Positions 49,361 to 63,770 of a DNA stretch of 64,000 nt are shown one piece after another (positions within the stretch are counted from its first letter, which is position 1; each line of letters starts with the position of its first letter). A program made the position numbers and the translations under genes. This DNA comes from Rhabditoides inermis (lineage: Eukaryota > Nematoda > Chromadorea > Rhabditida > Rhabditidae): NCBI GenBank assembly GCA_963966185.1, contig CAWZYM010000017.1:292501-356500 (forward strand), read 5' to 3'. Below the pieces are notes generated by a model that saw nothing but the letters and a program-made list of their open reading frames with translations, ran no database searches and was not told the DNA's origin.

Positions 49361-49367
49361 TATAAGG
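49361..49367 (+). promoter_or_regulatory. TATA box of bHLH gene
   Basis: TATAAGG within a GC-rich segment 187 bp upstream of the start codon. The intervening DNA ends in CATTTCAG 7 nt before the ATG, so a 5' UTR intron or trans-splicing joins them. Confidence 0.5.
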
Positions 49368-49547
49368 AGGGGCCAGCAGACTCACTCACTCACTACCTAC
49401 TCTGGGTAGAGCTCTCCCAGCGAGTCTGCTCCTCCCCTTCCGTCGGTCGCTTGTATCCACAGTTGCGCAGTCCCGCTTCTCGTGTTCTCTCATTTGATGT
49501 GCTGGCTTCCCGTCGAGTCGCTAACCTGCTCTCATTTCAGTCCAGTC

Positions 49548-50259
49548 ATGTCCATGAAGCACTCCCCGTCTTCCACTTCCTCTGCCTCCTCTTCTTCCGT
49601 CGGTCCGATCCGGCGCACTCGCGGAGTGAAGGAGAAGGTGCGCAACGAGGAGATCAACGCCGCATTCGACATGCTCCAAAGGTGCGTACAGTACAGTAGA
49701 TGGTTGGGATGCAGGGGGCTAACTGTGTTGCTTCAGTCACGTGCCGTGCATCCCCTCGAACCAGAAGCTGCCGAAGATCAAGACGCTGCGCCTCGCCTAC
49801 AAGTACATCGAGCATCTGCGCGCCGTTCTCGAGGGATCCCAGGTGAGAGAGGACTGCATCACTGTAGATGTTGCAGGGACGCATGACTCATGCGTATTGT
49901 TCCAGATGGAGTCGGCCCCGCATCATCATCAGCCGCGCGCGCTGAGCGTGGAGGACTTCGCGCAGGTGGCGCTGCAGGAGGTGCAGCAGAGGAACACGTA
50001 CAGCGAGCGGGTGCGGTGCGGGGAGGCGCGCCTTGTTAGGAAGACCAGCCGCAGCCCGCCCCAGAAGGACGAAGTGCCCGCACAGGTGAGCAGACGAGGA
50101 GGTGGAGAAGATAGTAGATGTACACTCTTGCTTTTTCAGTCGGTCGCCCCTACTACATACATGCTGCCTCTGATGCAGGCGGCTCCTCTCGCCTTCCCTA
50201 CTCTCGTTCCCTCTCCCGAACACAATGCCTACTCCTACCCCTTCTGGCCTCAGCAGTAG
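49548..50259 (+). CDS. bHLH transcription factor (Twist/HAND/Ptf1-like group)
   Basis: Four exons (49548-49681, 49737-49842, 49906-50085, 50140-50259) keep frame and give 179 aa. The basic region and helix 1 read RRTRGVKEKVRNEEINAAFDMLQSHVP. The loop and helix 2 read SNQKLPKIKTLRLAYKYIEHL. The K[LI]xKIxTLRLAxxYI pattern is typical of class II (group A) bHLH factors. The basic region departs from the usual NxRERxR: the Glu of the E-box contact is kept (KEK) but neighbouring arginines are partly replaced. N-terminal Ser run and C-terminal Pro/Tyr tail ending YSYPFWPQQ are low-complexity. I cannot tell which named hlh gene it matches. ATG chosen as the first after the CATTTCAG acceptor. Confidence 0.88.
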
Positions 50260-51818
50260 ACGCTAACCCCTTACATTTAATATTAAGAGAGTCTCTACGT
50301 AATGATAATAATACCGCTAGCTAAATATATCCTACAGTAATTGAAATTTCTATTCGGGTCTGTGAATACTTGCCAGTTGTGCCTCTGATAAATGTTTTCT
50401 TATATGGCAACGCTACCGTATGCTTGTTTACAGCCCGTGTGACCCGAAGAACAATGAGGGGATTCGCGCGGTAATACCGTATTGGATTACGCGAGAGAGT
50501 GTTGTAAACTGACAAGGGGTTACTTGAGTTCAGTTGTGCACTTGACGGCTATTGTTTATCGAGGATATGGTTACTGGAACATGAATGCTTGAGTTGCGCA
50601 AGAGGAACTATGTGGTAGACGATTCATCACTCTGAGAGGAATTGCGATTCAAGAACGTCACTTGCAGAGTAAAAATAAATGCTGAAGAGTATGAGTAGAA
50701 TAGGGAGTAGTCATCCATTCTTGTGCCCCTCCCCAACCTCTCTCTGAAAATAGTTTGTAGTGTGAACTCATCATGCTCCCACGACCGGTGGTGGGTAGAT
50801 CAGTGGCGCGAGTCCATGTGCTGCCGATTGTGAGCCGTCTCGATCAGTCTCGCAGTGTCCGCCGCGCCGTGCGCTTGCTCCCCCAAGCAGCTCTCTGGAA
50901 CCAGGTACTGCTCGAACGGATCTTCATCTGAAACAGACGGCACACTCATTGCCAGCAGTTGGTCGCTGATGTGAATGAAATCCACATAAGAGGAACTTGA
51001 ATGGGTGTCTTTTTCACACGCTGGTGTCCCTTGTACCTCTTTCTTTTCTAGCGCACAAGCGAGAATTGTCGCGTTGCGCGATTTTTTCTATGACGAGAGC
51101 AGTTTTTTTCGGGCCAGTGCAAGTGCGGACGCGGCGCGGCGATCGCGCGCGGCCATTTTTTCTCGCTGTCCAGTGGCCACCCCCAGGCCTCTCGCACTTT
51201 CTTTCTGCACGGTTCGCACAGTTTGCGGCTCTTTTGCGATGTTCTGTTTATTTATATGATTGTTCCCACTATGAACATATGCATTAGGAACTAACAGTAA
51301 TTGAATATTCTTCAATGTGCGTAATACGTTGCTGTTTGTGATTCAAGAAAAAAAAACTTAAAAAAACGAGAGCGCGCGCTTGCTTTTTTGAGTTCTTATC
51401 AGCGTTTTATCATTTATTTATTTTGTTGCGCCTATTTTCATGTTGTTTCCAACAACAAACACAATACTTACTGGAACTTTGTCACTTACCTGTTGTGTTT
51501 CAGGCCGTTGCGGTCATCGACGGGTTGCTGGTTGTTGGTGTAGCTGCTACAGCAGGAGACGACGTGTCGGGCGCTGTGAGCGTCATTTGCTAGAAGTCGC
51601 CGTTGTCCCTGTTTGGCTGCCCAGCCGTGCGCCCGTCCGAAAACCTTCATCCCCATTTGGGATCTAAATCCTAGACTTCCCGTCGCACGGGCATGCTCTA
51701 AGCAGAGGTAATGCTTGGTATACACACTCCCTCGATAGTAATTTATCATTTAGAACGTTCGAGCATCATCGAAATCTACCTCATCTCTGTGGCGTACTCG
51801 TAGCGTAGCGTCTAGATC
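50260..51818. other. Spacer between bHLH gene and lin-41
   Basis: About 1.56 kb. Holds one minus-strand ORF (noted separately), a GC-rich CGGCGCGGCGATCGCGCGCG patch near 51130, and the lin-41 leader. CTACCTCA at 51776-51783 lies 35 bp before the lin-41 start. Confidence 0.4.
50797..50985 (-). CDS. Possible terminal exon or small gene, unrecognised
   Basis: Open frame of about 62 codons on the minus strand with good protein character (SDQLLAMSVPSVSDEDPFEQ, SCLGEQAHGAADTARLIE), ending at TGA. There is no good ATG in frame at the left end (it begins at a GTG), so it may be the last exon of a gene whose upstream exons I could not find. A GTTTCAG directly before an ATG in another frame lies inside it. 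Confidence 0.3.
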
Positions 51819-54800
51819 ATGCTGTCACAGCACACTCTCGATTCTCCGTCGCAGGAGTCCCCGCACTCTCGTCGGCAGTCGCATCGCGACACTAACCATG
51901 CCTTCAACAACATGTTCTCCGGTGGACTCGCCAAGGACAAGGTAAGGACTAGTACGCTCAGACTCGTACTTCATCTCTGATGGTTTCAGTCTTGTTCGCT
52001 GTTCGACACTCCGCAGTCGATGGTGTCTTCTCCGTCTCTGAACAACTCGGGAATTTTTGGTCAGATTTGTTCTCCCAATGCCCGCTTCACGTCTCCGATG
52101 CAGCAGCACAGGTTTGTTTGAAAGCGATTCTCATAAACCATCTCCTTCTACAGCTTTAACAGCTCTTGCGGACTGTGCGGCAACCGCTGTGATTCCAACA
52201 ATCAGCCAGGCTTCGCGGAGTGTGCGCATCAGTGAGTGCTTTTATACTACAGTATATATGTATGTTCATTACCTTTTTCAGGATCTGCTCGGAGTGTGTT
52301 CCCATGTGGGATGGACAGAATTGTCCCGCTTGTCTCAGTCAGCGCTTTCACGGAGTGCGTCTTTCGGATTCCGAGCTGGTGAGTTTTTTATCCTTTGTAG
52401 ATTACATGACTAGTGCTACTTCTAGATGCCGATGCTGTCCGGTCTGCGTTCACTTGATTCGGCAGCTTCCCAGCCTCTTCGTCTGGATATTTGGAGTGAC
52501 GAGCCCAAGCAGCGCAATAATGTGCCTCCCGCATTTGACAATTCGGTGAGTGTATAACAAACTTGTATTAATAATTCGGATTCAAAGTGCGTTCGTATTC
52601 AATTCGGTCGCTTAGCCTGCATCCTATTTTTTGTATACTTTTTTTCTGGGGAGCGTTCTCGTGCCAAGACAAAAACGCGTGCGGCGGTCGCTTTTTCAGT
52701 GGGTTTTTGTAAGGATTGGGCTTTTTTCGTGTTGCACTTTGGTTGTACTATGTGAGCGGGGCGGCGAGACGGCTAGAGGAAAGGAAAGACTGCACACTGC
52801 ACCGCATGACAGCTACGGCTAGAAAAACCATTCCCGCGCCGTCGAATAGAGGAATAGTGAAAGCGCGGCTAGATATAGGCAAATGAAAGTTAACAAATGT
52901 AATTGGTAGTATTGTTTTAGCTGGACGTGTCTCAGGAGCCGCAGCATACTCCGCTGTTCCCTTCGAAGACACCGTGTGCTGCGTGCGGAGAACACGTGAG
53001 TAGAGTCGCAGGTCCCGTGCAGGTCCCCTCACTCCACTGTCCCGGTGGTTGACGGTGTGTCCTAGGTGTGCGCGTCGCACTGCTGCATCGAGTGCCGCGA
53101 GTTCCTTTGCGCCGAATGTGTCGATGCTCACTCTCGCGTGCGTGTCACTCGCGATCACACCGTCTTCCCTGTCGAGCACTTTGCCCACCTCTTCCAGCAG
53201 CAGGTACACTGCTCATTCGCCATTCCATATTTCATTGTACTATACCTCTCATGTCCTTGTTCAGCTGCAACTGTCTTCGCCCGCTCGTGCCGGTTCTCTC
53301 TCGAACGCTCCGTCGTCGTCCCCGGATGACTCTATCCGCTCGTCTGTGTGTGCTCTTGTGAGTGGGCAGGCGACGGGGACGGGTGTGTATTGTTGTGTTT
53401 CAGCATGAGGCTACTGCTGTGTGCGAGTGTCTCGAGTGCGGCACGGGAGCGTGGCTGTGCACTATGTGTGTGATGCAGCAGCACCCTCGCCACCGACTCT
53501 CTCCCATTGGAGACACTGGTGCTGCCGTGTCTACCCTGCTGGCCGAGTGCCGTCAAGAGGAGAGGATCTTGGAGGAGGCTGGAGACGCGTGTGGCCTCAT
53601 GGCCGAGCGAGTAGAGGCTGTGGTGCAGGCGGTTACTTCGGAGATTCTCACGTCGTTCCACTGCGTCGTTTCTGCTCTGGAGGAGAGGAAGCGCAAGCTG
53701 CTGCACAAGGTGGAGACGATTCGCGCCGCCAAGCAGCTCTCGCTCAACCGTCAGCTGCAGCAGCTGAGGCAGAGGCAGAGTGGATTCATCAAGGCCATCG
53801 AGGGAGTGGATGTCCACCCTGCCACTGGAGAGTTGGACGATTCCAAGCTCTCCGGCTCTTTCGATGCTCTCTTCCGCGTATGTAATCAAATTTGACAACG
53901 TTGTCATATTCCAAATCGTTCTAGGCCTTGTGCACTCCTGCCGTTCCCCTGCAGCCCACTGAGAATGACTACTTGCAGTTTATTCAGTCGGAACAGCATC
54001 TCAAGAACCTGTGAGTGTCTTATTCCGGAGATGTTGAATGAGACTGATCGTTTCCGTGTTGCAGTATCCGTTTGCTCGGCACTCTGCAGAGCGGCCCGAG
54101 CGCCATGACTTCTGAGTTGATCGGAGACTCGCGTCGGAAGTGAGTCCTCCTCATACTCTTCTCGCCTGCCTCACTGACTGGTCGTGTTGCAGGGCGGTGC
54201 GGGAGCACGCGAGTGTTGTGCAGCTGTGTGTGAGGGATGCATGTGGAGACGAGGTGGCCGACGGGGCTCGCCACGTGAGAGCCACTGTGCTCGGACCGCT
54301 CGGAAGGGGCAGTGTCGAGCTGCACGTGGTCAAGGCCGAGGGAGGCGTCTGTCAGTTGTCGTATGTGCCCGTCACCGACGGAGTCCACACGCTCAATCTC
54401 ACCATCGGAGGAGTGCACGTCGTGTGAGTATGAAAGGCTGTTGTTTGGTACAGATGTGGACTTCATATACCTGTTTCAGTGGCTCTCCTCTTCTCCTCGA
54501 GGTGCGTCGCGGTCGTTCGTACGCCGAGGCTGCAGTGCACGGGGAAAAGTTCTCTTTCGGAGGAGAGGGCTGTGGTGACGGAGAGCTGTGCCGTCCGTGG
54601 GGCATCTGCATCGACAAGAGAGGACGCGTGCTGGTTGCGGACAGGAGCAACAACAGGATTCAGATGTTCGATCTGGACGGCAAGTTCATCACCAAGTTCG
54701 GCTCACCGGGCAACAGGGCGGGCCAGTTCGACCGGCCGGCCGGAATCACATGCAACTCGCTCAACCAGATCATCATTGCCGACAAGGACAACCACCGAGT

Positions 54801-55634
54801 GCAGGTGTTCGACGAGGACGGAAACTTCGTGCTCAAGGTAAACATGACAGCGTCTCTGGAAGCGGAATGATGAGTGTACGCGTTTCAGTTTGGTGAGCGC
54901 GGTCGTCAGATGGGAATGTTCAACTATCCGTGGGGAGTGGCCGTCAACGCTGCTGACCACATTGCCGTCTCCGACACGCGCAACCATCGAGTGCAGGTGG
55001 GAAAGAGATTGAGCATTAAAGAAATAATCAAAATGGTCTTTTCAGATCTTCAACTCGGCTGGCCAGTTCGTCCGCAAGTGTGGTTTCGACTCTCCCTTCT
55101 TCTACAAGCATCTCGACTCTCCTCGTGGACTTTGTTTCCTCTCGGACGGCCAGCTGCTCATCACGTAAGATTTCATCCTACTGTAGTTTCATCCTACTGT
55201 ATACCTTGTCTGTTCAGGGACTTCAACAAACACCGTGTGGCGGTGATGTCTTCTCGTCAGGACATGAAGTGCTACGGGGGAGAGGGCGAGGAGGACGGGC
55301 TGTACTGCAGGCCGCAGGGTATCGCAGTCGACCAGCAGGGACACGTGCTGGTGTGCGACAGCAGGAACAACAGAGTGCAGGTGGGAAGGGGAGGGGGATG
55401 GAGGGGGACAGGAGTATTGTGTGGTGTCAGGTGCTGGCTGCGGACGACATGCGTGTGGTGGCGACGCTGGGTGGGCCGGACCCGTCTGCCGTGTCGGCCA
55501 TGCCCGCCTTCGCTCCCTCGCCCGATGCGCCCTCCACCGATTCGCTCCTCGATCGGCCCACCGATGTCGCCGTGGCTCCCGATGGCCGCATCTACGTCGT
55601 CGACTTTGGCCACAACTGTGTGCGCGTCTTCTGA
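51819..55634 (+). CDS. lin-41: LIN-41 / TRIM71 (TRIM-NHL RNA-binding protein)
   Basis: Heterochronic and germline translational regulator, target of let-7 in C. elegans. Seventeen exons (51819-51941, 51990-52111, 52154-52231, 52282-52378, 52426-52545, 52921-52995, 53066-53203, 53265-53357, 53404-53877, 53925-54010, 54065-54139, 54193-54423, 54480-54837, 54889-54996, 55046-55164, 55218-55380, 55431-55634) keep frame and give 887 aa. Order: Ser-rich N-terminus with SLFDTPQSM, RING-like CGLCGNRC...CSEC...CPAC, two B-boxes (CCIECREFLCAECVDAH; CECLECGTGAWLC), coiled coil, filamin domain (LTIGGVHVVGSPLLLEV), then six NHL repeats (RPWGICIDKRGRVLVADRSN, WGVAVNAADHIAVSDTRNHR). The filamin domain separates LIN-41 from NCL-1 and NHL-1. 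The protein is shorter than C. elegans LIN-41 in the linker between RING and B-box. Confidence 0.95.
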
Positions 55635-56131
55635 GACGCTTCTCTGACCTCGTCGGATCTTTTTCTTTTCTTTTCCAGCTAAGCTAATGTCGATCCGAGA
55701 TTGTCCCCGTTTTATCTGGCAACGAAGCCATCACTCCGCTGACCCTTTTGTATCCTCGTGAGACTACCTGATTAAAGGCGTGTGCCCACCTCATCACGTT
55801 CTCACCTCATAAGGATATTGCAGATTTGTAAGCAGACATTTATTTTGCACGTTTGTACCCTCCCATTCCCTCATATAGTCTATGAACTGATGATCCCAGA
55901 TTTTTTTCCGACCGGTGACTGAACCCTAAGTGTTCGCTTCCCTTGTTGTCCTTTGTTAATAAAGAGTTTATAGTTATCTTCCACTGTTCACATGTGCATG
56001 CCGCGACGTATCCACGTTATTTCATCTCCTTGGTGATTCCATGGAAATGGTTCCATTTCGAGAGAAATCGAGAGCAATCCGGTTTTGCTTCTGCTTATTG
56101 TTTTGTATAATATTTTAATCGAAAGAGCAAA
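55635..56131. other. lin-41 3' UTR and spacer
   Basis: AATAAA at 55958-55963 is the probable poly(A) signal, giving a 3' UTR of about 350 nt. No perfect let-7 seed match (CTACCTC) is present; the closest is ACTACCTGA at 55763-55771. Unrelated AT-rich sequence follows up to the next gene. Confidence 0.5.
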
Positions 56132-56788
56132 ATGGTAAGTCGTTGTAATATGTAATTATTGGCCTTTTAGAAAACAAACATCAATAAACCAACTAATGCT
56201 CAATTGCTCTACGAACCTTGGATGGATGGAAAAGAAACGGTGAGATTATAATTAATAAGGTTATGGTCAAACGTGCTATTGTCATACCTAGGCGACTCAA
56301 GTGCTCGATTCTCCTGCTGTCTTTGGAAAGATTCCGGAACGCAGTCGATTCAAATTCGATCCCACATATGCCAACACTATCTCCAAATCACCAGTGGGTG
56401 CCGATATTGTCTTTATTTATTTCATGCGGTTTTCAGAGTCTTGCTAGTATCCCGCTTACTGTCAGGTCACCGAAACCTTCAACACCCAGTGAGAAAAATA
56501 TGGTGAAACGTATCAAAAAATCCAGAGCCGACGGTTGCCGCTCCTAAAAAGAAACCAGTGCCAGTGCAGCTGAGTGTGAGAGAGACGCGTCGGTTCGATC
56601 CAACAAAACCGTTCGATGCGGACATGCTGGTAGGTACAGCCGTGTTTGTGTATCCATAACGAGTGAGTGTTGAGAAGGAACTGGAGGTCTCATCTCGCCA
56701 GTTCTACCAATGGGTCTCCAATGGCAGGGAGGACGACATAGCACAGTCCGAGAAAATACTCTTCCAAAAATCAGCGACCAAATCATAG
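56132..56788 (+). CDS. Small unrecognised protein, 146 aa
   Basis: Not recognised. Six exons (56132-56134, 56171-56239, 56292-56393, 56437-56488, 56526-56629, 56678-56788) keep frame and end at a stop. The start codon stands alone in its coding exon: AAAATG is followed at once by GTAAGT. The product is hydrophilic: a short N-terminal part with LLYEPWMDGKET, a middle part SPAVFGKIPERSRFKFDPTY, a basic Pro/Lys linker (PTVAAPKKKPVPVQ), and a C-terminal helix-rich end (DADMLKELEVSSRQFYQWVS). The last part looks like a small folded or binding helix. No signal peptide or membrane segment. It lies between lin-41 and HPRT, 90 bp from the convergent HPRT stop. Confidence 0.7.
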
Positions 56789-56878
56789 ACAATTTATAGC
56801 AACATCACATATGACCAATTCATAGACAATTTATAGCCACATCACAACATATGAAGTCGAGTATCGAAAGTGTGAACC

Positions 56879-57056
56879 CTATGCGTTCTTGTACTTGGCG
56901 ATGCCGCTCTCGCTCATTACACAAATGTGGTTGAGATCGCGGAATTTCTGGTTGTAGTCCAGACCATATCCCACTATGAACTTGTCAGGAATGCGGAACG
57001 CGACAAAGTCTTCCGCCACATCCACAGCACGCTTCACGTCCTGAACAGAACAGGGT

Positions 57057-57101
<45 letters not shown>

Positions 57102-57522
57102 CACTCGTCTGACCTTGCTGAGGAGGAGCGCAGTCCACGTCTTCTTCACTCCGATATCGTCGAGTGTCTTGAGGAGCATCGACAGCGTCTTGCCCGAGTC
57201 CACGATATCCTCCACCACCTGAAAACATTCACTCTTCATCAATGCGATTTTCAATATCGACATCAACAACTGAACAGCGAGACACACGGCCCGAATAATG
57301 ACATCACGATGTAGCAGCAATGAATTGAGACTACACTGGTAGATGAACCATGATCATTTCCACTCCACTCACCATCACATTCTTTCCCTTGAGCTCGTCG
57401 AGATTTCCGAGTCCGATGATCTCGATGTGGCCGGTGGAAGACTGGTCCTCGTACGACTTGCACCGGATGAAATCAACCTGAAACAAACCTCTAGTGCTTC
57501 CCCCTCTCACTTTCCTCTTTTC

Positions 57523-57555
<33 letters not shown>

Positions 57556-57765
57556 CCCCCCCTACCTGCATCGGGTGGTTGCAGGAGGAACGCGCGCTCG
57601 CCAGCTCATCTACCTAAAAAAGACGTTGTCAGAATCCACAGATAACAAGAAAAACTAACCAACGCAGTGAAGAACTTGTAGCTTCCCTTGAGAACACAGA
57701 GGAGAGAGATGGGCTCGTCCCCAACCACCTCGTGGATATCCTGAAGAGAAGGAGGTTGAGAGGAG

Positions 57766-57808
<43 letters not shown>

Positions 57809-57999
57809 GCACCTTGGCGAGTCGCCTCACTCTGTCCTTGATGATGCCCTCGGGAATGATGACTGCCGACAGATCGCTTCCGTAGCACCGCGGAATATCG
57901 AACGCGGTCGTTGGCAACTGATGTCAGGATGGAAGTAGAATAAAGGAAGGCGACACTCACCTCAAAGTTATCTGGAATCACGCACTCTGCCTTCGCCAT
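56879..57999 (-). CDS. hprt-1: Hypoxanthine-guanine phosphoribosyltransferase
   Basis: Purine salvage enzyme joining hypoxanthine or guanine to PRPP. Seven exons (57961-57999, 57813-57917, 57660-57740, 57566-57613, 57373-57477, 57114-57218, 56879-57040) keep frame and give 214 aa (human 218). It shows [34 protein letters not shown] (the flexible loop), the PRPP motif [19 protein letters not shown], and [18 protein letters not shown] near the C-terminus. A TCGTCTGAAA context on the plus strand gives a TTTCAG acceptor 6 nt before the ATG on the gene's strand. Three of its six introns carry GA/CT microsatellites. Confidence 0.97.
57059..57099. repeat. (GA)n microsatellite
   Basis: Fills most of HPRT intron 6; CT on the coding strand, ahead of the acceptor. 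Confidence 0.9.
57529..57555. repeat. (CT)n microsatellite
   Basis: In HPRT intron 4; GA on the coding strand, just after a G-run donor. Confidence 0.9.
57769..57808. repeat. (GA)n microsatellite
   Basis: In HPRT intron 2; CT on the coding strand, beginning directly after the donor. Confidence 0.9.
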
Positions 58000-58752
58000 A
58001 CTCGTCTGAAAACAAGACAAAAATGAGACGAAACAGAATAAACGACCACATGCAATCTAATCAAGCGTACAGTGCCATCTGAATCAATCGCCGTCTGCGC
58101 CCGCCCCTTCAATTCGCTGTCCGTCGTTGCCCTGACCCCTCTCTCTCTCTCTCTTCTATCACTATCACACAACACACTGCATTCGATCTTCTTGTCAGCG
58201 ACACACAAGTGCAATTCCATGCGCGTTCCGCAAAAACCACAGTCACTTTTCTCATATCCTTCTTACACGGTATCAATTCTTGCTATCAAACTAAACTATA
58301 ATACCTTTCTCGCAGCCATCTCCACTTTCACTCTGATCAACGACCCTGCAAATAGTCAAGAGTGAAAACCTATCAGAAACGTTGAAATTGAAAATAAACC
58401 ATTCCGGAAATGACGGATTCAATAACAAAATGACTCCAAAACATTCACATTCAAAACGTGTGAGCAGGGATTACTTTTTATCTGGTCAGTGTTCGCGTGT
58501 CACACTTCAACGATTACAAGAAGATAAACAGATGAATGACAGCGTATTCCACTGAGAGCTGATACAAAGGAAAGGACAGACAGAGTCCCTACCTCTCTAT
58601 CTATCAACTAATCAGAGATAATTGAAACAGATAACATTCATAAACTCTCGTAACGATTCAAAAACCACGACAAAACATCAACAGACATAACAAACAATGA
58701 GTCAACAAAACAATTGAAATAATAAAAAGTGCAGACATAGGCACAATAGAAG
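58000..58752. other. Spacer between HPRT and riok-2
   Basis: About 750 bp between two minus-strand genes: riok-2 3' UTR and HPRT promoter. AT-rich; no gene or repeat family seen. Confidence 0.4.
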
Positions 58753-61284
<2,532 letters not shown>

Positions 61285-62025
61285 GTTGAAGGAGGCTGTA
61301 AACAATAGCTTCATGCATTTTTTAAATCAAATGTACTACAAATATTATATTGGAACTCTTGGAAGAGTGACCGATACAAAATAGTGTTAAACATACAATG
61401 TTGAAGGTTATAAGATGTTTATTTGTGAAAACATGTGCACACAAGCATTGAGCCAATGAAGGCGAAATAGTACAACCAAACACAAGCAAGCAACTGACAA
61501 ATCATCAATATATTATAAATATGGAATCTCTCAATAACTTGCCGAGATGACTATTTTACAGATACAATCATTCTATCTACTCCAAATGATCACGCCATAT
61601 CAGAAAAGAATCGATAAATATTCTAGCAATATAGACAAAGCAAGTAAGAGCAAAGTAATCCAATCCAACAACATTCTCCTAAAATGCCAGGTGTAGACGT
61701 GGGTGAAGCATAAACAGAATTCAATATCATATATTGAAATAAATCACATTCGGTAGAGTCACGAAAAACGTCGAAGAAATAGAAATCGTGATCAATCAAT
61801 GATACTCTAACTCTTACTCTGACAAAGTACTCTGACAAATTCTTTGGATTGAAAAACGGGGTTACATATATACCAAATGACAACGTACACATATAGTCGA
61901 ATGCAGGCTCAGCCCGGGGGAAGGCATGGGATAAGCGATTGCTGAGGATGTGACTGGAAAGGATGGGGCCGAAAGACCATGTGACCAACCATACACGTGC
62001 AAGCAAGGCGACTGCTGTCCATTTC
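61285..62025. other. Spacer between riok-2 and MATH-BTB gene
   Basis: About 740 bp, mainly the 3' UTR of the MATH-BTB gene and the riok-2 promoter or leader. No gene seen. Confidence 0.4.
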
Positions 62026-63770
62026 TCAAATGCGACTTCTTTTCAACGGCGGAGACGAGTGTTCCTGGCTCACCACATTTTCAAGCACCTAAATGGGGTT
62101 TTAAACACTTCAATTGTATTATTAAAAATCCCTGTCTACCTGATTGAGCAGCTTCGGAGACTTGTCTCGTAACGCAGCCCACGACTCCGACTTCAGCACA
62201 GCATGTTTGTTCTGACACACCTACAGACATTGGAATTGGTCACTTTATGTGTGCTTTAAACACTTACAATTTCTATGCAGTGCTGCATGAGAAAGTGCGC
62301 TTGGTGGAAGTCGGCAAGCTGAATGTGCTCACACACATTCGACTTCTCAGTTCTGTAATATAGCATAACCATGACTACATTAGAAAATACACACAGAGAT
62401 AAAACATACTTGTTTATGATCGCTTGCTCGCACATCGTCTTCAAAGCGCTGATGTCGTATTTCTCCGCAATAATCATGGTCTGAAAAATTGAACATATAC
62501 ATAATGATAAACTTTGAAAGAAAACGGACATCAATAGCATCATCAGGATGTATCTCGCTGTCAATGCGTCCTCCGTACATGAACTGCAACATGAGCTGCA
62601 CACTTCGTTCACTGTGTTCGTCCATCACAACGCGACCCTCCTATAAACCAAACGAGATTATAATCGAAAACATCGCAGTTCTTTTAATACTAACCTTATG
62701 TTCCTGTGTATGTTCATGGGTGAACATTGCCCTGAAGACAGCAGAATGTGCCATCAACTTGTACCTATGTGCGTTCAACGTCACGCCTTCCGCAGTCAAC
62801 AGCTCACAATCAGATCCATCTCCAGAATTCAGCAGAGCAAGCTCTGAAATGTACTTAATTCATATATAAGGAAACAGTAACTACCATTATCAGCGTGGGT
62901 GGCGGAGACCTCGACCATGGGTGCAATAGGATTGTTGGTAACCTTCTTGCAAACCAGACGAGAAACATCCGGCATCAACTCGATCACACACGAAATCACC
63001 AAAGACTGATCGGAACGAATGCAGTTTGCCACCTAAAGCAAACATATTGTCACGTTTTGAAATAATATATCACAAACCTTCTGCTTGGGTATATTGCGAA
63101 GACCCCACGAGTGGCCACCCTTGGGAGGTTTCGCATGAAAGTCGCCAATGTTGACGTTGCTGAATCGAGGCTGGTCCGCATCATCCAGGAAGTAGAATCG
63201 GTACTCAGCTTTTACCAGAACCTTTAATACAATCAAGTTACGAGACTTGGATATAGATTGAACAACCTCTTTCATAGGTGTAGTAGCGCTCATCTTCAGA
63301 AAGAGACTGACGTGGTTCGCGTTCTCGTCTCGCTTACCACCGGGGTAGAGGCACAACTGCCAGCACGCATCAGGAGCTGCGGGATCACGGAATATGTTGC
63401 TGCGAAGACATGCTCCCGGACGCGCCAACTTCATAATTGTGGGGAAGCTGTTCACCTGAATGTCGCTATAAAAGCACGAACCACGAACATAAAACTATAT
63501 TTATATACCGTCCATCTCTGCGTCAGAATAATCGGTTCGATCTCCGTTATGCATTCATTCTTCAGGCGTCCATTTGAAGTCGAAGGCTGCAGGAGTGAAG
63601 TGTTTGGGCTGCTGTCACGATCAACTAAAAGAAAATAACGATTAAACTAATATAAACATGAAGCACTCACCACTGTCGTCCATCCAAATGTTTCTTGCCT
63701 GCCCGGGCATGTGTTGCATATTCTGCAACTGCATTTGTTGCATCAACCGTCGCGCAGCCGCATCATCCAT
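62026..63770 (-). CDS. mel-26: MATH-BTB protein, MEL-26-like CUL-3 adaptor
   Basis: Substrate adaptor of a CUL-3 E3 ubiquitin ligase. Eleven exons (63671-63770, 63509-63624, 63267-63455, 63078-63221, 62885-63032, 62695-62843, 62530-62640, 62410-62480, 62268-62352, 62140-62220, 62026-62088) keep frame and give 418 aa. A Gln/Met-rich N-terminus precedes the MATH domain (ILTQRWTVNSFPTIMKLARP, CWQLCLYPGGKRDENANHVS, AKPPKGGHSWGLRNIP). The BTB domain (CELLTAEGVTLNAHRYKLMA, AMFTHEHTQ, LMLQFMYGGRID) and a BACK-like helix follow. The very end, PPLKRSRI, is basic. In C. elegans MEL-26 recruits MEI-1 katanin for destruction. The close MATH match makes mel-26 the best guess; another bath gene is possible. 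Confidence 0.9.

Larger units (their letters stand above)
48335..49547. other. Spacer between yars-1 and bHLH gene
   Basis: About 1.2 kb. AATAAA at 48500-48505 should end the yars-1 mRNA. A 60-codon plus-strand ORF at 48521-48703 is noted separately. Otherwise only TATA and leader sequence near the 3' end. Confidence 0.4.

Noticed and set aside
52921..53203. Separate small zinc-finger gene
   Set aside because: These B-box exons join in frame with the LIN-41 exons on both sides.
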